Source: Hyphomicrobiales bacterium (GTDB lineage Bacteria > Pseudomonadota > Alphaproteobacteria > Rhizobiales > Devosiaceae). Taken from it: 64,000 nt of DNA. Below, piece by piece: positions 29,463 through 39,052 of the stretch (its first letter is position 1; each line of letters opens with the position of its first letter). The stretch spans positions 1 to 64,000 of the forward strand of contig JAIYDI010000028.1 of NCBI GenBank assembly GCA_027487555.1. The letters are read 5' to 3'. Position numbers and translations under genes: made by a program. Below the pieces are notes generated by a model. It was not told the origin of the DNA. It was given only the letters and a program-made list of their open reading frames with translations, and made no database searches.

Positions 29463-30998
29463 TCAGGTCCGCTTGCCCTTCGGGCTGATGGACCAGGCAA
29501 CGACGAGCACCACGACGGCAAGTATACCGGGCAACAGTGCCAGCCATTGCTCGCCCGCGACCAGAACCGCGGTGCCCGCCCACATAACCGAACTCAGCGC
29601 TTCCGAAATGGTCGCGGCGCGGGACGAAACCTGCCGGCGGCGGAACATGGCGCGCCGCATCGGTACGCGGAACCAGAGCTGGATGGCAGTGGCCGAACCG
29701 GTCGACACGGCGACGAAGGCTGCCGTGATCAGGGCAAGCTCCCAGGAGGCGAAGCTGAGCCACGCAAGGATCGGTGTGAAGAGAATGGCAATGACGGTCA
29801 GCACTGCCTCGACCTTTGCGACTAGCACTGTGCGCGGCGAGATCGGCGCGGTGACGACGAGATCGTGCGCGTCTTCGCCAGAGATCGCGAGCCAGGAGAG
29901 GCCGCCCGCAAGCTGGCCCGCGGCCATGACGATCACCGGGATGATGACGACGTAAGTGCCAGCCGACTGCCCGTAGCTGACCCAGAGGAAGAGCGCTGGC
30001 GGCACGAGATAGAGGATCTGCATCAGGGTCTGGCTGAGCAGCCAGGGGTCGCGGGCCAGCAGCTTCCACTCCTTGATGCGGAGTGCCTGGCGCTGGCTGC
30101 CGCCGGCAAAGGCGCGCGACGGGCGCTGTTCGACGATGGATTGCGAGACCCCGGCCGCCGCGATGGCGTGACGCGCGAAGCTTTGCGAACTCATCGCTGC
30201 AACCGCGGTGAAGGCCAATCCGCACACGAGCACCACGATCAGCAGGTCGAGCGGGTTGCCCATCGCGGCGCGGGTTGCGACCCAGACCCAGCTATCGAGC
30301 CCAGGCGCGGCCGCCAGCAGTTCCGGCGCGTGGAAGACCTGCATCCGGTCCATCGAGCCGAAGGAGAGGATGGCGACGGCCTGTATGCCGATGACGAAGC
30401 CGGCGCCGACGATACCGGCGACGATCTGCGCGATCAGCCGGGTGCGCCTGGGCCCGACGATCCCGAAGAGCCCGATGCAGACCAGTACGGAGATGGCGGC
30501 CGACAATGCGCCGAGCGCCGCCAGCACGCCATAGGCGGCGAGCCAATGTGGACCCTGCAGCAGTATCAGCACATTGATGGCGGGACTCGCGAGCAGGCAG
30601 GCAAGCAGCATGGTGCCGAGCCCGATATTGGCGGTACGCACGGCGAATAGCCGCGACGAGGCGGCGGGCGAGGAAAGGATGAGATCGAGGTCGGAGCGGG
30701 CGTAGTAGGCGCGCGTGACGGATTCCAGCGCCTGGCTCAGCATGACCGTCCAGAACAGGAAGCCGGTGCTGGTTACGGTCACCAGGGTCTCCTTGTCGAG
30801 CGGGGCACCGGCGGCGAGCCACCTGCGCATGAGCGCGAAGGCGAGGAGATGGAGCCCGGCATAGAACACGCCGAGCACAAGGAACAGCACGATGCCGCGG
30901 ACGCGCTTGCCGCCGGTGGTCATGGCGAGCCAGTCGCGCCAGGCAAGACGGAACTCGTGGGCGGCGAACCAGGCGAGGGAAGTGGGCACGGCACTCAT
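29463..30998 (-). CDS. ABC-2-type exporter permease (511 aa)
   Basis: This large integral membrane protein has about twelve hydrophobic segments, a basic N-terminus (FRLAWRDWLAMTTGGKRVRG) and a cytosolic RPSRAFAGGSQRQALRIKEWKLLARDPWLL loop that is typical of the fused-half ABC-2 permeases. It starts inside the stop of the ATPase gene (ATGA overlap at 30995-30998), so the two make one exporter. Substrate unknown. Confidence 0.87.
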   Translation of the reverse strand: MSAVPTSLAWFAAHEFRLAWRDWLAMTTGGKRVRGIVLFLVLGVFYAGLHLLAFALMRRWLAAGAPLDKETLVTVTSTGFLFWTVMLSQALESVTRAYYARSDLDLILSSPAASSRLFAVRTANIGLGTMLLACLLASPAINVLILLQGPHWLAAYGVLAALGALSAAISVLVCIGLFGIVGPRRTRLIAQIVAGIVGAGFVIGIQAVAILSFGSMDRMQVFHAPELLAAAPGLDSWVWVATRAAMGNPLDLLIVVLVCGLAFTAVAAMSSQSFARHAIAAAGVSQSIVEQRPSRAFAGGSQRQALRIKEWKLLARDPWLLSQTLMQILYLVPPALFLWVSYGQSAGTYVVIIPVIVMAAGQLAGGLSWLAISGEDAHDLVVTAPISPRTVLVAKVEAVLTVIAILFTPILAWLSFASWELALITAAFVAVSTGSATAIQLWFRVPMRRAMFRRRQVSSRAATISEALSSVMWAGTAVLVAGEQWLALLPGILAVVVLVVAWSISPKGKRT

Positions 30999-31762
30999 GC
31001 GGCGGCTGCGCTCGCGCGTTCGGCTTCTTCCTGCGCCACGAGATCGAGGAAGATTTCCTCGAGCGTCGATTCATGGCCGACCTGGGCGCGCAGTTCGGCC
31101 AGTGTGCCCTCGGCGACGAGGTGGCCGTGATTGATGACACCGATGCGCTCGGCCATGCGTTCGGCGACTTCGAGGATGTGGGTCGTCATGATGACGGTGA
31201 CGCCGGACGCCACTTTCTCTTTCAGCACATCCTTCACCTGTCGCGCCGACCCCGCATCGAGACCAGTGAGCGGCTCGTCGAGGATGATGAGGCGCGGATC
31301 GTGAACAAGAGCGCCCGCCAGCGCGACCTTCTGCAGCATGCCCTTGGAGAACCCGCCGCAGCGCTGGTTGGCGTGCGGGCCGAGCCCAAGCCAATCCAGC
31401 AGCTCATGCGAGCGGGCCTCGGCAAGCCCTGGGTCGACGCGCCAGAGCCCGGCGACGAATTCGAGATATTCGAGCGGCGTCAGCCGGTCATAGACCATCG
31501 GCTCGTCGGAGACCCACGCGACGATGGATTTCGCTCCAATAGGGTCCGTCGCCGTGTCGATGCCATAGATCGCGATGCGTCCGGCATCGGGCTTGAGGAG
31601 CCCTGCCACCATGCGCAGGATAGTGGTCTTGCCGGCGCCATTGGGCCCGAGCAGCGCATAGAATTCACCGGCGCGGACGCGAAGTGCCATGTCGGCGACC
31701 ACTGGCCGGTCGAAACGCTTTTCGAGCCCGTCGATTTCGAGGGCGTATTGAGGCTGGGACAT
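30995..31762 (-). CDS. ABC transporter ATP-binding protein (ABC-2 exporter)
   Basis: Walker A GPNGAGKTTILRMVAG (near residue 38), Q-loop-like WVSDEP, the signature GGFSKGMLQK, Walker B RLIILDEPLTGLD and the switch MTTHILEVAE are all intact, so it should hydrolyse ATP. It is the first gene of a two-gene export operon with the permease at 29463. The closest style is the CcmA/YhaQ group of export ATPases. Substrate unknown. Confidence 0.93.
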   Translation of the reverse strand: MSQPQYALEIDGLEKRFDRPVVADMALRVRAGEFYALLGPNGAGKTTILRMVAGLLKPDAGRIAIYGIDTATDPIGAKSIVAWVSDEPMVYDRLTPLEYLEFVAGLWRVDPGLAEARSHELLDWLGLGPHANQRCGGFSKGMLQKVALAGALVHDPRLIILDEPLTGLDAGSARQVKDVLKEKVASGVTVIMTTHILEVAERMAERIGVINHGHLVAEGTLAELRAQVGHESTLEEIFLDLVAQEEAERASAAAA

Positions 31763-31847
31763 GGGACACCGATGATGCGGCCTGACGCTCAGCCAACATT
31801 ACCGCGCGGCCGTTAGGGCTGGCTGAAGCCGGATGGTGAAGCGGAGG

Positions 31848-32672
31848 TTACTGGAAGCCGCTCGCATCGACGATGCCGGACGGGCATCCCGGGCTGGTGG
31901 GGCGAGCGGCCAGCAGCAACTCGCCCAGATTTGGGGTGTCGCCAGGGTCGCCCCAGAGCCCGAGGGTGAGCTCGTCGATGAGCTCTCGGCGCCCGTCCCT
32001 GTCGCAGGATAGCTTCACCCGCTCGCCGGCGCCCGCGCCGAAGCTGTCGTCAAAGGCGGCGCGAACCTGCTCGGCTGTGAGCTGCCGGCCGATATTGCCG
32101 GCGAAGAGATCGCGCGCCTTCGACCCGTTGAGCGCCGCGAGCAGGAGGATCGAGGTGCCGAAATACTCCGCCTGAGTCATGCCGGTACAGGTGCCGTGCT
32201 TCAGCCACTCGTGGCGTTCGAGTTGGGAGCGGGTGCCGGGCATCACCTGATCGAGCGTTGCGCGGGTGGCGCTGTCGAGTTCGACCGGTGGCAATTGTGA
32301 CCAGCGACCAGCCTTGTCGAGATCGATGAGCGTCTGCGACACGCCGCAATAGCTCTCTTCGGGCCAGAGGCCGTGCAGCGAGAAATGCGAGGCGTCGAAG
32401 CGCTTGTTGCCCATCGACTGGCACTCGGGCTTGTCGCGCGCGCCCTCGCAGAAGGCAGGTTGCCACGATGCGGCGAGGATGAGGAAGCGCTTGCCCGGTG
32501 CCTTTTGCGTCGCTGCGCCCGATTGCGCGGTTTCGCCGGAGCCCGGAGCCAGCGCCGGGGCCTCGGCGGTGGGCCTTTGCGGCGGCTCGGGCGCGGACGG
32601 CTTCAGCAGCAGCACCAGTCCGCCGCCGAACAGGAACACCAGGACAAGCAGTAGGGTAAAGCGGGGCGACAC
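31848..32672 (-). CDS. Ribonuclease T2-family protein, exported
   Basis: RNase T2 enzymes cut RNA through a 2',3'-cyclic phosphate to 3'-nucleotides. An N-terminal hydrophobic segment (LLLVLVFLFGGGLVLLLKP) and a Pro-rich linker suggest periplasmic or membrane-anchored placement. Both active-site motifs are seen: HFSLHGLWPEES with His100 and RHEWLKHGTCT with His154, Glu155 and His159. Cysteines at 75, 84 and 109, and in GTCTG, fit T2 disulfides. The T2 length of 190-230 fits once the anchor is removed. The CpdB gene lies 310 bases away on the same strand. Confidence 0.9.
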   Translation of the reverse strand: MSPRFTLLLVLVFLFGGGLVLLLKPSAPEPPQRPTAEAPALAPGSGETAQSGAATQKAPGKRFLILAASWQPAFCEGARDKPECQSMGNKRFDASHFSLHGLWPEESYCGVSQTLIDLDKAGRWSQLPPVELDSATRATLDQVMPGTRSQLERHEWLKHGTCTGMTQAEYFGTSILLLAALNGSKARDLFAGNIGRQLTAEQVRAAFDDSFGAGAGERVKLSCDRDGRRELIDELTLGLWGDPGDTPNLGELLLAARPTSPGCPSGIVDASGFQ

Positions 32673-32982
32673 CGGAACCTCATCGTCGAGAGCCGCACTG
32701 AGGCGAGCACGGACGAGAGATATAGTCGAGGACTATTACAACTCCCTATGCATGGGTGGCGCTATACTACGGCGGCCAAGTGACCTCATGCTGGGCCTGT
32801 CGAACGTCAAGAGGCAAGAAATCGCTCCAGTAGGCCGATTCCCCCAAGAAGGTTCAACTGGCGTAGGGCACATTGTGTTGCGCCGCGCCCCTCGTGGTTC
32901 GGCAAGCTCACCATGAGAGGCTCCGGCAAGCTGCTGCGGGCGAGGCGACGCGGCAGAGGCGCCGCCCGCCAGGCAATAGAAG
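32673..32982. other. Intergenic stretch with dispersed repeat, copy 2
   Basis: This 310-base gap between the RNase T2 and CpdB genes has no credible reading frame. It holds a copy of the dispersed repeat at 32898-32920 (TTCGGCAAGCTCACCATGAG) and presumably the RNase T2 promoter on the minus strand, which I cannot place. The sequence near 32720-32770 is visibly AT-rich. Confidence 0.5.
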
Positions 32983-34950
32983 CTATAGCGTGATGCGGTA
33001 GATGCCGAACCCGGCCTCGGAGGTGTTTCCGGTGGGCTCGATCTTCACCGCCACGACATCCCTGATGTGATCGGCGGCCTTGGGTCCGGTCTCGAACAAC
33101 ACGGTGCCGTTGAGGGGGGCCAGCTGCCAGTTGCTGTCGGCCTGTGGCGAGATGGTCCGCTGCTCCATGATGTAGCGGACAAGGATGTCCCGATTGGTAT
33201 CAGGCCCTTTGAACACGATCCTCTCGGCGCCGAGCCCTGGGAAGGTTCCGCCACCACCCGCGCGGTAATTATTTGTGGCGACAACGAATTTCTGCTGCGG
33301 GTCGATCGGCTTGCCGTCAAATTGCAGATCGACGATGCGGCTCTCCTTGCCCCCCAGATCCTCGCCTTTCGGGCCGTACTTCGCGGGCCGGGTGATGTCG
33401 ATCAGGTAGGTGACGCCATCGATCACGTCGAAATTGTAGGACGGGAAATCCGGGTTGATCAGCGGCTGGTCGGCGGCGCCCTGCGGCACCTGGTTGAAGA
33501 TGCCGGCGGAACGATCGAGCCAGTTCTGGATATCCCTGCCGGTGACGAGTACCGCCTGGATGGTGTTGGGATACAGATAGAGGTCGGCGACGTTCTTGAT
33601 GGCGACGGGGCCCACGGGCACATCCGTGTAGTAGTCGGGACCACCACGGCCGCCGGCCTTGAACGGGGCTGCGGCTGACAGGATGGGCAACCCGTCCCAG
33701 CTCGTGCCCTTCTGCAGTTTTTCGAGGTACCATTTCTGCGCGATGTTGACGATCTGCACGCTCGGATCGTCGGCGACGAGGGCGAAGTACGAGTAGAGGG
33801 GGGCAGAGGTCTGGCCCACCGGACGGCGAACATAGTCGAGCGTCGCCTCATGGTCGGCCTTGGCGGAGGCGAGGACGCTCGCAAGGCTCTCGACGGTCGG
33901 CGTCACCTTGCCATCGACGCGCTCGAAGATCGGCCGCGCCTCGGAGGTATGGGAGAGCACGGTCCATTTGCCGTCGGCGCCCTTTTCCAGCAGCAGGTCG
34001 ATAAGGCCCATATGCGAGCCCCAGAACCCGGCCATCACCGCCGGCTTGCCCGCAAGCGTGCCCTTGTCGAGATCGGCGCCCTCGAGACCGGCGAAATCCT
34101 TGGAATTGGGGAAAACAAGGTGCTGGTGGCCGGTAAAGACCACGTCGATGCCATCGACTGCCGCGAGCTGCAGCGACGCATTCTCGGCGCCCGGCCCACC
34201 GTCGGCGGCGATGCCGGAATGCGACAGCGCGACAATGAGATCTGCGCCTTCGGCCTTCATCTTCGGCACATAGGCCTTGGCCGTCTCTACGATGTCACGG
34301 GTCGCGACCCTTCCGGCGAGATGCGTCGCGTCCCAGGTGAGGATCTGCGGCGGCACGAAGCCGATAAAGCCGAGCTTGATCGTCTGCTTGCCTCCGGCGC
34401 CGTCGATCAGGTCTTTCTCGAGGATCCTGTAAGGATGCAGCCAGGTCTTGTCGGAAAGCGGATCGGCACCGAGTTCGCCCACTGCGAGATTGGCGCACAC
34501 CACGGGAAAGTTCGCACCGCTCAGGGCCTGCTTCAGGAAATCGAGCCCGTAGTTGAACTCATGATTGCCGACGGTACCCATATCGTAGCCAAGGGTGTTC
34601 ATCGCGGCGATGATCGGGTGCGGCGCGTCCTTGAGGCCCTTTTCGTAGGCGATATAGTCGCCCATCGGGTTGCCCTGGATGACGTCGCCATTATCGAGCA
34701 GCAGCGAATTGCCGGCCTGGTTGCGGATCGAATCGATCAGCGCCGCGGTGCGGCCGAGGCCGAGCGTGTCGTTGGGCGCGTCGGAAAAATAATCATAGGG
34801 ATAGACCGCGACATGCAGGTCGGTGGTTTCCATCAATCGCAGATGCGCTTGCCCAGCCCCGGCGAGAGCCTTGAACGGGTGCATGATGGAAGCTGCGCCC
34901 AGCGTGGCCGTGCCCGCGAGGAAGGCGCGGCGGGAAATGGTGAAGGTCAT
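32983..34950 (-). CDS. cpdB: 2',3'-cyclic-nucleotide 2'-phosphodiesterase / 3'-nucleotidase
   Basis: CpdB opens 2',3'-cyclic nucleotides and removes the 3'-phosphate in the periplasm. The 655-residue product starts with a Tat-like leader ([17 protein letters not shown]). A calcineurin-like metallophosphatase domain follows: [45 protein letters not shown] and [12 protein letters not shown] carry the metal ligands. Then comes the 5'-nucleotidase C-terminal domain ([18 protein letters not shown]). Length and motif order match CpdB. A candidate Pho box sits 99 bases upstream. Confidence 0.93.
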   Translation of the reverse strand: MTFTISRRAFLAGTATLGAASIMHPFKALAGAGQAHLRLMETTDLHVAVYPYDYFSDAPNDTLGLGRTAALIDSIRNQAGNSLLLDNGDVIQGNPMGDYIAYEKGLKDAPHPIIAAMNTLGYDMGTVGNHEFNYGLDFLKQALSGANFPVVCANLAVGELGADPLSDKTWLHPYRILEKDLIDGAGGKQTIKLGFIGFVPPQILTWDATHLAGRVATRDIVETAKAYVPKMKAEGADLIVALSHSGIAADGGPGAENASLQLAAVDGIDVVFTGHQHLVFPNSKDFAGLEGADLDKGTLAGKPAVMAGFWGSHMGLIDLLLEKGADGKWTVLSHTSEARPIFERVDGKVTPTVESLASVLASAKADHEATLDYVRRPVGQTSAPLYSYFALVADDPSVQIVNIAQKWYLEKLQKGTSWDGLPILSAAAPFKAGGRGGPDYYTDVPVGPVAIKNVADLYLYPNTIQAVLVTGRDIQNWLDRSAGIFNQVPQGAADQPLINPDFPSYNFDVIDGVTYLIDITRPAKYGPKGEDLGGKESRIVDLQFDGKPIDPQQKFVVATNNYRAGGGGTFPGLGAERIVFKGPDTNRDILVRYIMEQRTISPQADSNWQLAPLNGTVLFETGPKAADHIRDVVAVKIEPTGNTSEAGFGIYRITL

Positions 34951-35048
34951 CGAAGTCTCCCTGAAATCAAGGAAAATGGGCAGGGGAACGCACAGTGTGG
35001 TTTTGCGGTTGTTCCGCGCCCAGGTTGAAGAATGGATGTCCCGACGAA

Positions 35049-35066
35049 GTGACGCGGTCGTGACGG
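35049..35066 (-). promoter_or_regulatory. Candidate Pho box upstream of cpdB
   Basis: On the minus strand CCGTCAC-GACC-GCGTCAC forms two 7-base direct repeats with an 11-base period, the spacing of PhoB sites (consensus CTGTCAT-N4-CTGTCAT). It is oriented toward cpdB, whose start is 99 bases downstream. The match is partial and untested. Confidence 0.45.
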
Positions 35067-35157
35067 CAATGCGGCATTCGAGACCCGAAGCAGCGGCATG
35101 TCAATTTGCGTGATCGCGCAGTACGGATTAGATCAGGGCCAGAAAAGGAAACACGAC

Positions 35158-36069
35158 ATGAAGTGGCAGGGACGCGATCGCAGCTCCAATATCGAGGATC
35201 GGCGCGGGCAGGGCGGCGGTAGTTCGGGCGGCGGATATCGCGGCGGCTTCGGCGGTGGCTTTCCGCCCATCGGTGGTGGCCGGACGCGGGGCGGTGGGCT
35301 CGGTATCGTCGGCGTCATCGTGGTGCTCGGGCTGATCTGGTTCGTGACCGGTCAGAACCCGATCGACATCCTCACCAATGGCGGAACGATGAGTTCGGGC
35401 CCGTCCTCGTCGAACTGGACGCCTTCGACCAATGCCTCGGAGGACGAGCTTGCCAATTTCGTTGGCGTGGTGGTGAAGGATACCGAGGATTACTGGGGCG
35501 AAGTGTTCCGCGCCAGCAACGAAACCTACACACCGCCCAAGGTGGTGCTGTTCTCGGATACGACACAATCGGGTTGCGGCACCGCGCAGTCGGCGAGCGG
35601 GCCGTTCTATTGCCCAAATGACCGCAAGGTCTATATCGACCTCGCCTTCTACGACCAGTTGCGGCGGCAGTTCGGCGCGCCGGGCGATTTCGCGCAGGCC
35701 TATGTGATTGCACATGAAGTTGGCCACCATATCCAGAACCTCACCGGCGTTCTGCCGGAGTTCAACCGGCGCCGCGCCGCGATGAGCCAGGAACAGCAGA
35801 ACGCCTATTCGGTGCGCGTCGAGCTGCAGGCCGATTGCTATGCCGGGCTGTGGACCAATTTCGCGAGGCGGCAGAACTACCTGGAATCCGGTGACTCCGA
35901 AGAGGCGATCAACGCTGCCAACGCCATCGGTGACGACACGCTGACGCGCGGGCGAGTCAGCGAGCGCAACTTCACCCACGGCACCGCCGAACAGCGGATG
36001 AAGTGGCTGAAGCGCGGCATGGAGTCGGGCGACCCGGCTGCGTGTGATACATTCTCTGGCCCCATCTGA
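35158..36069 (+). CDS. ypfJ: YpfJ-family neutral zinc metallopeptidase
   Basis: This 303-residue protein has a Gly-rich, low-complexity N-terminus (GGSSGGGYRGGFGGGFPPIGG), one membrane helix (GIVGVIVVLGLIWFVTG) and a zinc-peptidase domain with HEVGHH near residue 185 and a downstream ELQADCYAGLW that supplies the remaining ligand. Both His ligands and the catalytic Glu are intact. The ATG at 35158 has AAAGGAAA upstream. The neighbouring gene at 36092 is a paralogue without the zinc site. Substrates of this family are unknown. Confidence 0.93.
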   Translation: MKWQGRDRSSNIEDRRGQGGGSSGGGYRGGFGGGFPPIGGGRTRGGGLGIVGVIVVLGLIWFVTGQNPIDILTNGGTMSSGPSSSNWTPSTNASEDELANFVGVVVKDTEDYWGEVFRASNETYTPPKVVLFSDTTQSGCGTAQSASGPFYCPNDRKVYIDLAFYDQLRRQFGAPGDFAQAYVIAHEVGHHIQNLTGVLPEFNRRRAAMSQEQQNAYSVRVELQADCYAGLWTNFARRQNYLESGDSEEAINAANAIGDDTLTRGRVSERNFTHGTAEQRMKWLKRGMESGDPAACDTFSGPI

Positions 36070-36091
36070 TTTGCTTTAGGTTCCGGTGTTC

Positions 36092-36925
36092 ATGAAAGTC
36101 ATTCCAGCCGGCCTCGTGCCGCATTTGCGTCGCTTCGGCTTGAGCGGTGTGGCTGCCGTCGCGCTGATTGTGCTCATGATCTTCGGGGTGAACCCGATCA
36201 CGCTCATTTCCGGCAAGACGGCGCCGCCGCCGCCCCCGACATCGATTACCGGCGTGCCCAAGGGCGCAGGAACCGCGGCGGAGTTTGCCGCCTACCCGAA
36301 GGTCGTCGCGGGTGAAGCGGAGGTGGTCTGGCGCGGCTTCTTCCGCCTGACCTCGATGAAGTTCGAGGCCCCCGAGCTGGTGACGGGTCAGGGGCAGTCG
36401 GTTTTCGGCTGCGGGCTCGCTGGCAAGGACCTGACGGTCGCCTATTGTCCGGCGGACAACCACATCTATGTGGATGTGGCGGCATATCGTGCCCTGCGCG
36501 ACCGTCTTCCGCTCGGTGCGGACTATGCGCTCGCCCATCTGGTTGCCGAGGCCTATGGCCAATATGCGCAGCGGGCGACTGGGCAGTTCGATAACCTGCA
36601 GGCGATACGGGCGAGCGGCGATGAGCGGGCGATTGTCGGGTTGGAAAAGCAACTCGACGCCCAGGCGCAGTGCCATGCGGCGCTCTGGACAGCGGCGGCC
36701 GGCATCGCATCGCTGGCCGAGGATGCCGGCGTGCAGGCGGCGCTCGCCAACGTCGAGGCGCGGCGCGCGGCTGCCATCCGGCCCGAGACTCGCCGCGACG
36801 TCTTTCCCGTGCTGCTGACGCGTGCCAGCGCCGAAAGCCGCAAGCTCTGGTATTCCAGGGGCTTCGCCATCCCGGCAGCCGGCACCTGCCGGATCGAGAA
36901 GATCGCCGCCGAGGGCGTGCTCTAG
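36092..36925 (+). CDS. Pseudo-metallopeptidase, paralogue of the YpfJ-like protein
   Basis: The 277-residue protein has a membrane helix (VAAVALIVLMIFGVNPITLI), a Pro-rich linker and a domain that aligns with the preceding gene. VFGCGLAGKDLTVAYCP matches the Cys-rich SGCGTAQSASGPFYCP region, and DAQAQCHAALWT matches ELQADCYAGLWT. The zinc motif HEVGHH is replaced by EAYGQY (near residue 152), so hydrolysis is not expected. It begins 22 bases after its neighbour and may modulate or scaffold it (inference). The gene is full-length, so it does not look like a decayed copy. Its stop overlaps the next gene's stop by four bases (CTAG). Confidence 0.82.
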   Translation: MKVIPAGLVPHLRRFGLSGVAAVALIVLMIFGVNPITLISGKTAPPPPPTSITGVPKGAGTAAEFAAYPKVVAGEAEVVWRGFFRLTSMKFEAPELVTGQGQSVFGCGLAGKDLTVAYCPADNHIYVDVAAYRALRDRLPLGADYALAHLVAEAYGQYAQRATGQFDNLQAIRASGDERAIVGLEKQLDAQAQCHAALWTAAAGIASLAEDAGVQAALANVEARRAAAIRPETRRDVFPVLLTRASAESRKLWYSRGFAIPAAGTCRIEKIAAEGVL

Positions 36926-37716
36926 CCGATCCGCGACAGCAGCGTTTCGAGGTAGAAGCGCACGATCTCGCCGGTCTTTTCGAGCGGGTTGAATCCGTCC
37001 GTTTCGCCCGAGAGCATTGCCGACAGGGCACTCTCGGCATGTTCGGATGCGCCCGAGACCACGTCGGAAATCACGCCCGCCTGGATCGCGGCGACTGTCT
37101 TGCCGGCACTGTTGATCCGTGCGGCTGCGAAAAGGTGCGCGGAATCGAGGTTGACGATATCGCAGCCGCGAGATCGGTAGGTATCGAGCAGGGCGTCGTC
37201 CTCGCGATAGATCGCGTCGCCGGTGGCCGCGCGGACCGGGTGCAGCGGCGTCCCCAGCCAGAGCCCAGCAATGGTGGCTGCCAGTGCGGCATCCGCCGAT
37301 TGCAGCGCCTCGGAGCTGTAGTGCGGCGTCGTGCCGTCAAAGGCCCAGGCCTCGGTGACGAGGTAGAAATCGCCCATGGCGATACCCTTGGTTCCGAGCC
37401 CGCCCGCGAGCCCATAGGCAAGGATATGCGTGATGCCGAAATAGGCCAGTTCTTCCGCTGTCGCCGAAGAAACAGGGCCACCATAGACATGCGCCAGCGA
37501 CAGCGCCCGCCGCCCGCCGTGGTGGAGGATGCGCACGCTGTCGGGCGAGACATGGATGAAGGGTTGGCCCGCTACGCGTTCCGGCCGATAGGTCTCGATG
37601 ATAGCCGGTGGCGGGCAATAGCCGACAAGCGCCACTCGGATATCGCCGAAATGATCTTGGGCGAACCGCTCGCCGACCAAGGTGGCCGGTGTCAGGTGAT
37701 AGCGGGCCCCGCCCAC
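36922..37716 (-). CDS. Nucleoside-phosphorylase-like protein (264 aa)
   Basis: The protein has the layout of the PNP/UDP phosphorylase superfamily: an N-terminal beta region, HVSPDSVRILHHGGRRAL, then YGLAGGLGTKGIAMGDFYLVTEAWAFDG with the glycine-rich phosphate loop, and NLDSAHLFAAARI with a conserved acidic residue. The GTG start follows the carA stop with no gap (TGA-GTG), so it is read from the carA transcript. Whether it acts on uridine, purine nucleosides or a modified nucleoside is not shown. Confidence 0.78.
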   Translation of the reverse strand: MGGARYHLTPATLVGERFAQDHFGDIRVALVGYCPPPAIIETYRPERVAGQPFIHVSPDSVRILHHGGRRALSLAHVYGGPVSSATAEELAYFGITHILAYGLAGGLGTKGIAMGDFYLVTEAWAFDGTTPHYSSEALQSADAALAATIAGLWLGTPLHPVRAATGDAIYREDDALLDTYRSRGCDIVNLDSAHLFAAARINSAGKTVAAIQAGVISDVVSGASEHAESALSAMLSGETDGFNPLEKTGEIVRFYLETLLSRIG

Positions 37717-38919
37717 TCAGCCGGCCTTCTTGTGCTCTTCGACCAGCGGCAGACCCTTCTGGGCGCGCACGAGGTTCAAAAAGCGCGTGAAGAGATAGTG
37801 GCTGTCATGCGGGCCGGGACTGGCCTCCGGGTGATACTGCACCGAAAAGATCGGCTTGCCCTCGACTTCGAGCCCGGCATTCGAGCCATCAAAGAGCGAG
37901 ATATGCGTCTGCTTGACAGTGTCGGGCAGAGTGGCCGGATCCACCGCGAACCCATGGTTCATCGAGGTGATCTCGACCTTGCCGGTGGTCAGGTCTTTTA
38001 CCGGATGGTTGGCGCCATGGTGGCCCTGATGCATCTTCACCGTCTCGCCGCCGACCGCGAGGCCGAGCAACTGGTGCCCGAGGCAGATGCCGAACATCGG
38101 CTTGCCGGTTTCCATCAGCGCCCTGATCGTCGGCACGGCATATTTGCCGGTCGCCGCCGGATCGCCGGGGCCGTTCGAGAGGAAAATCGCATCGGGGTTG
38201 TGCGACAGCACATCCTTGGCCGAGGCAGTCGCGGACACGACGGTCACCTTTGCGCCCTGGTCGGCCAGCTGGCGCAGAATATTGCGCTTCGCGCCGAAAT
38301 CGATGGCGACAACGTGGAATTCAGGCGTCTCAAGCGTCGGGTAGCCTTCTGTTCGGCTCCAGGTCTTCTGGTCCCAGCTATAGGTCTGGGCTGTCGTGAC
38401 TTCCTTCGCCAGATCGAGACCCTCGAGGCCGGGAAAGGCATTGAGTTCGGCGATCATCGAGGGCTCGTGAAAATAGCCATCCGGCGCATGCGCGATCACG
38501 CCATTCGGCATGCCGTGCTCGCGGATGCGGGCAGTGAGCGCGCGGGTATCGATGCCGGCAATGCCGATGATGTTGCGCTTCTTCAGCCAGGCATCGAGCC
38601 TCTCGATCGAGCGGTAGTTCGACGGGTTGGTGATATCGGCGCGCAGCACACAGCCGCGCACCCCCGAGAGCGAGGCCATGTTGACCGTCTCGATATCCTC
38701 GTCATTGGCGCCGACATTGCCGATATGCGGGAAGGTGAAGGTGATGATCTGCCCGGCATAGGAGGGGTCGGTGAGGATCTCCTGATAGCCGGTCATGGCG
38801 GTGTTGAAGCACACTTCGCCGGCGGCGTGGCCGACGGCTCCGATGCCATGGCCTTCGAGGCGGGTGCCGTCCGCGAGGATCAGCAGGGCGGTCGCAGGCT
38901 TTTGCTGCCAGCCGGACAT
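37717..38919 (-). CDS. carA: Carbamoyl-phosphate synthase small subunit
   Basis: CarA is the glutamine amidotransferase that delivers ammonia to CarB for carbamoyl phosphate. The 400-residue product has the N-terminal CarA domain (EVCFNTAMTGYQEILTDPSYA) and a class I amidotransferase domain with FLSNGPGDPAA, the catalytic Cys in FGICLGHQLLGLA and the His-Glu of SVQYHPEASPGP. carB is far away at 17433. The downstream nucleoside-phosphorylase-like gene is coupled to its stop. The start is ATGTCCGGCTGGCAG. Confidence 0.98.
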   Translation of the reverse strand: MSGWQQKPATALLILADGTRLEGHGIGAVGHAAGEVCFNTAMTGYQEILTDPSYAGQIITFTFPHIGNVGANDEDIETVNMASLSGVRGCVLRADITNPSNYRSIERLDAWLKKRNIIGIAGIDTRALTARIREHGMPNGVIAHAPDGYFHEPSMIAELNAFPGLEGLDLAKEVTTAQTYSWDQKTWSRTEGYPTLETPEFHVVAIDFGAKRNILRQLADQGAKVTVVSATASAKDVLSHNPDAIFLSNGPGDPAATGKYAVPTIRALMETGKPMFGICLGHQLLGLAVGGETVKMHQGHHGANHPVKDLTTGKVEITSMNHGFAVDPATLPDTVKQTHISLFDGSNAGLEVEGKPIFSVQYHPEASPGPHDSHYLFTRFLNLVRAQKGLPLVEEHKKAG

Positions 38920-39052
38920 GGCGGGACTCCGAAGGTTCTGGGCGATGTTGGTTGAGGGCTCTCCTTAGGCGGAGCCCATGCCGAGCGCAAGTGGCGCGCG
39001 CAGCGGAATGCGCTATATGGGGCCCTAACAACACGAGACAAGGATGTTTCCC

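Noticed and set aside
36670..38955. A 761-codon plus-strand frame across carA and the phosphorylase-like gene
   Set aside because: It overlaps two well-supported minus-strand genes and has no recognisable protein features.
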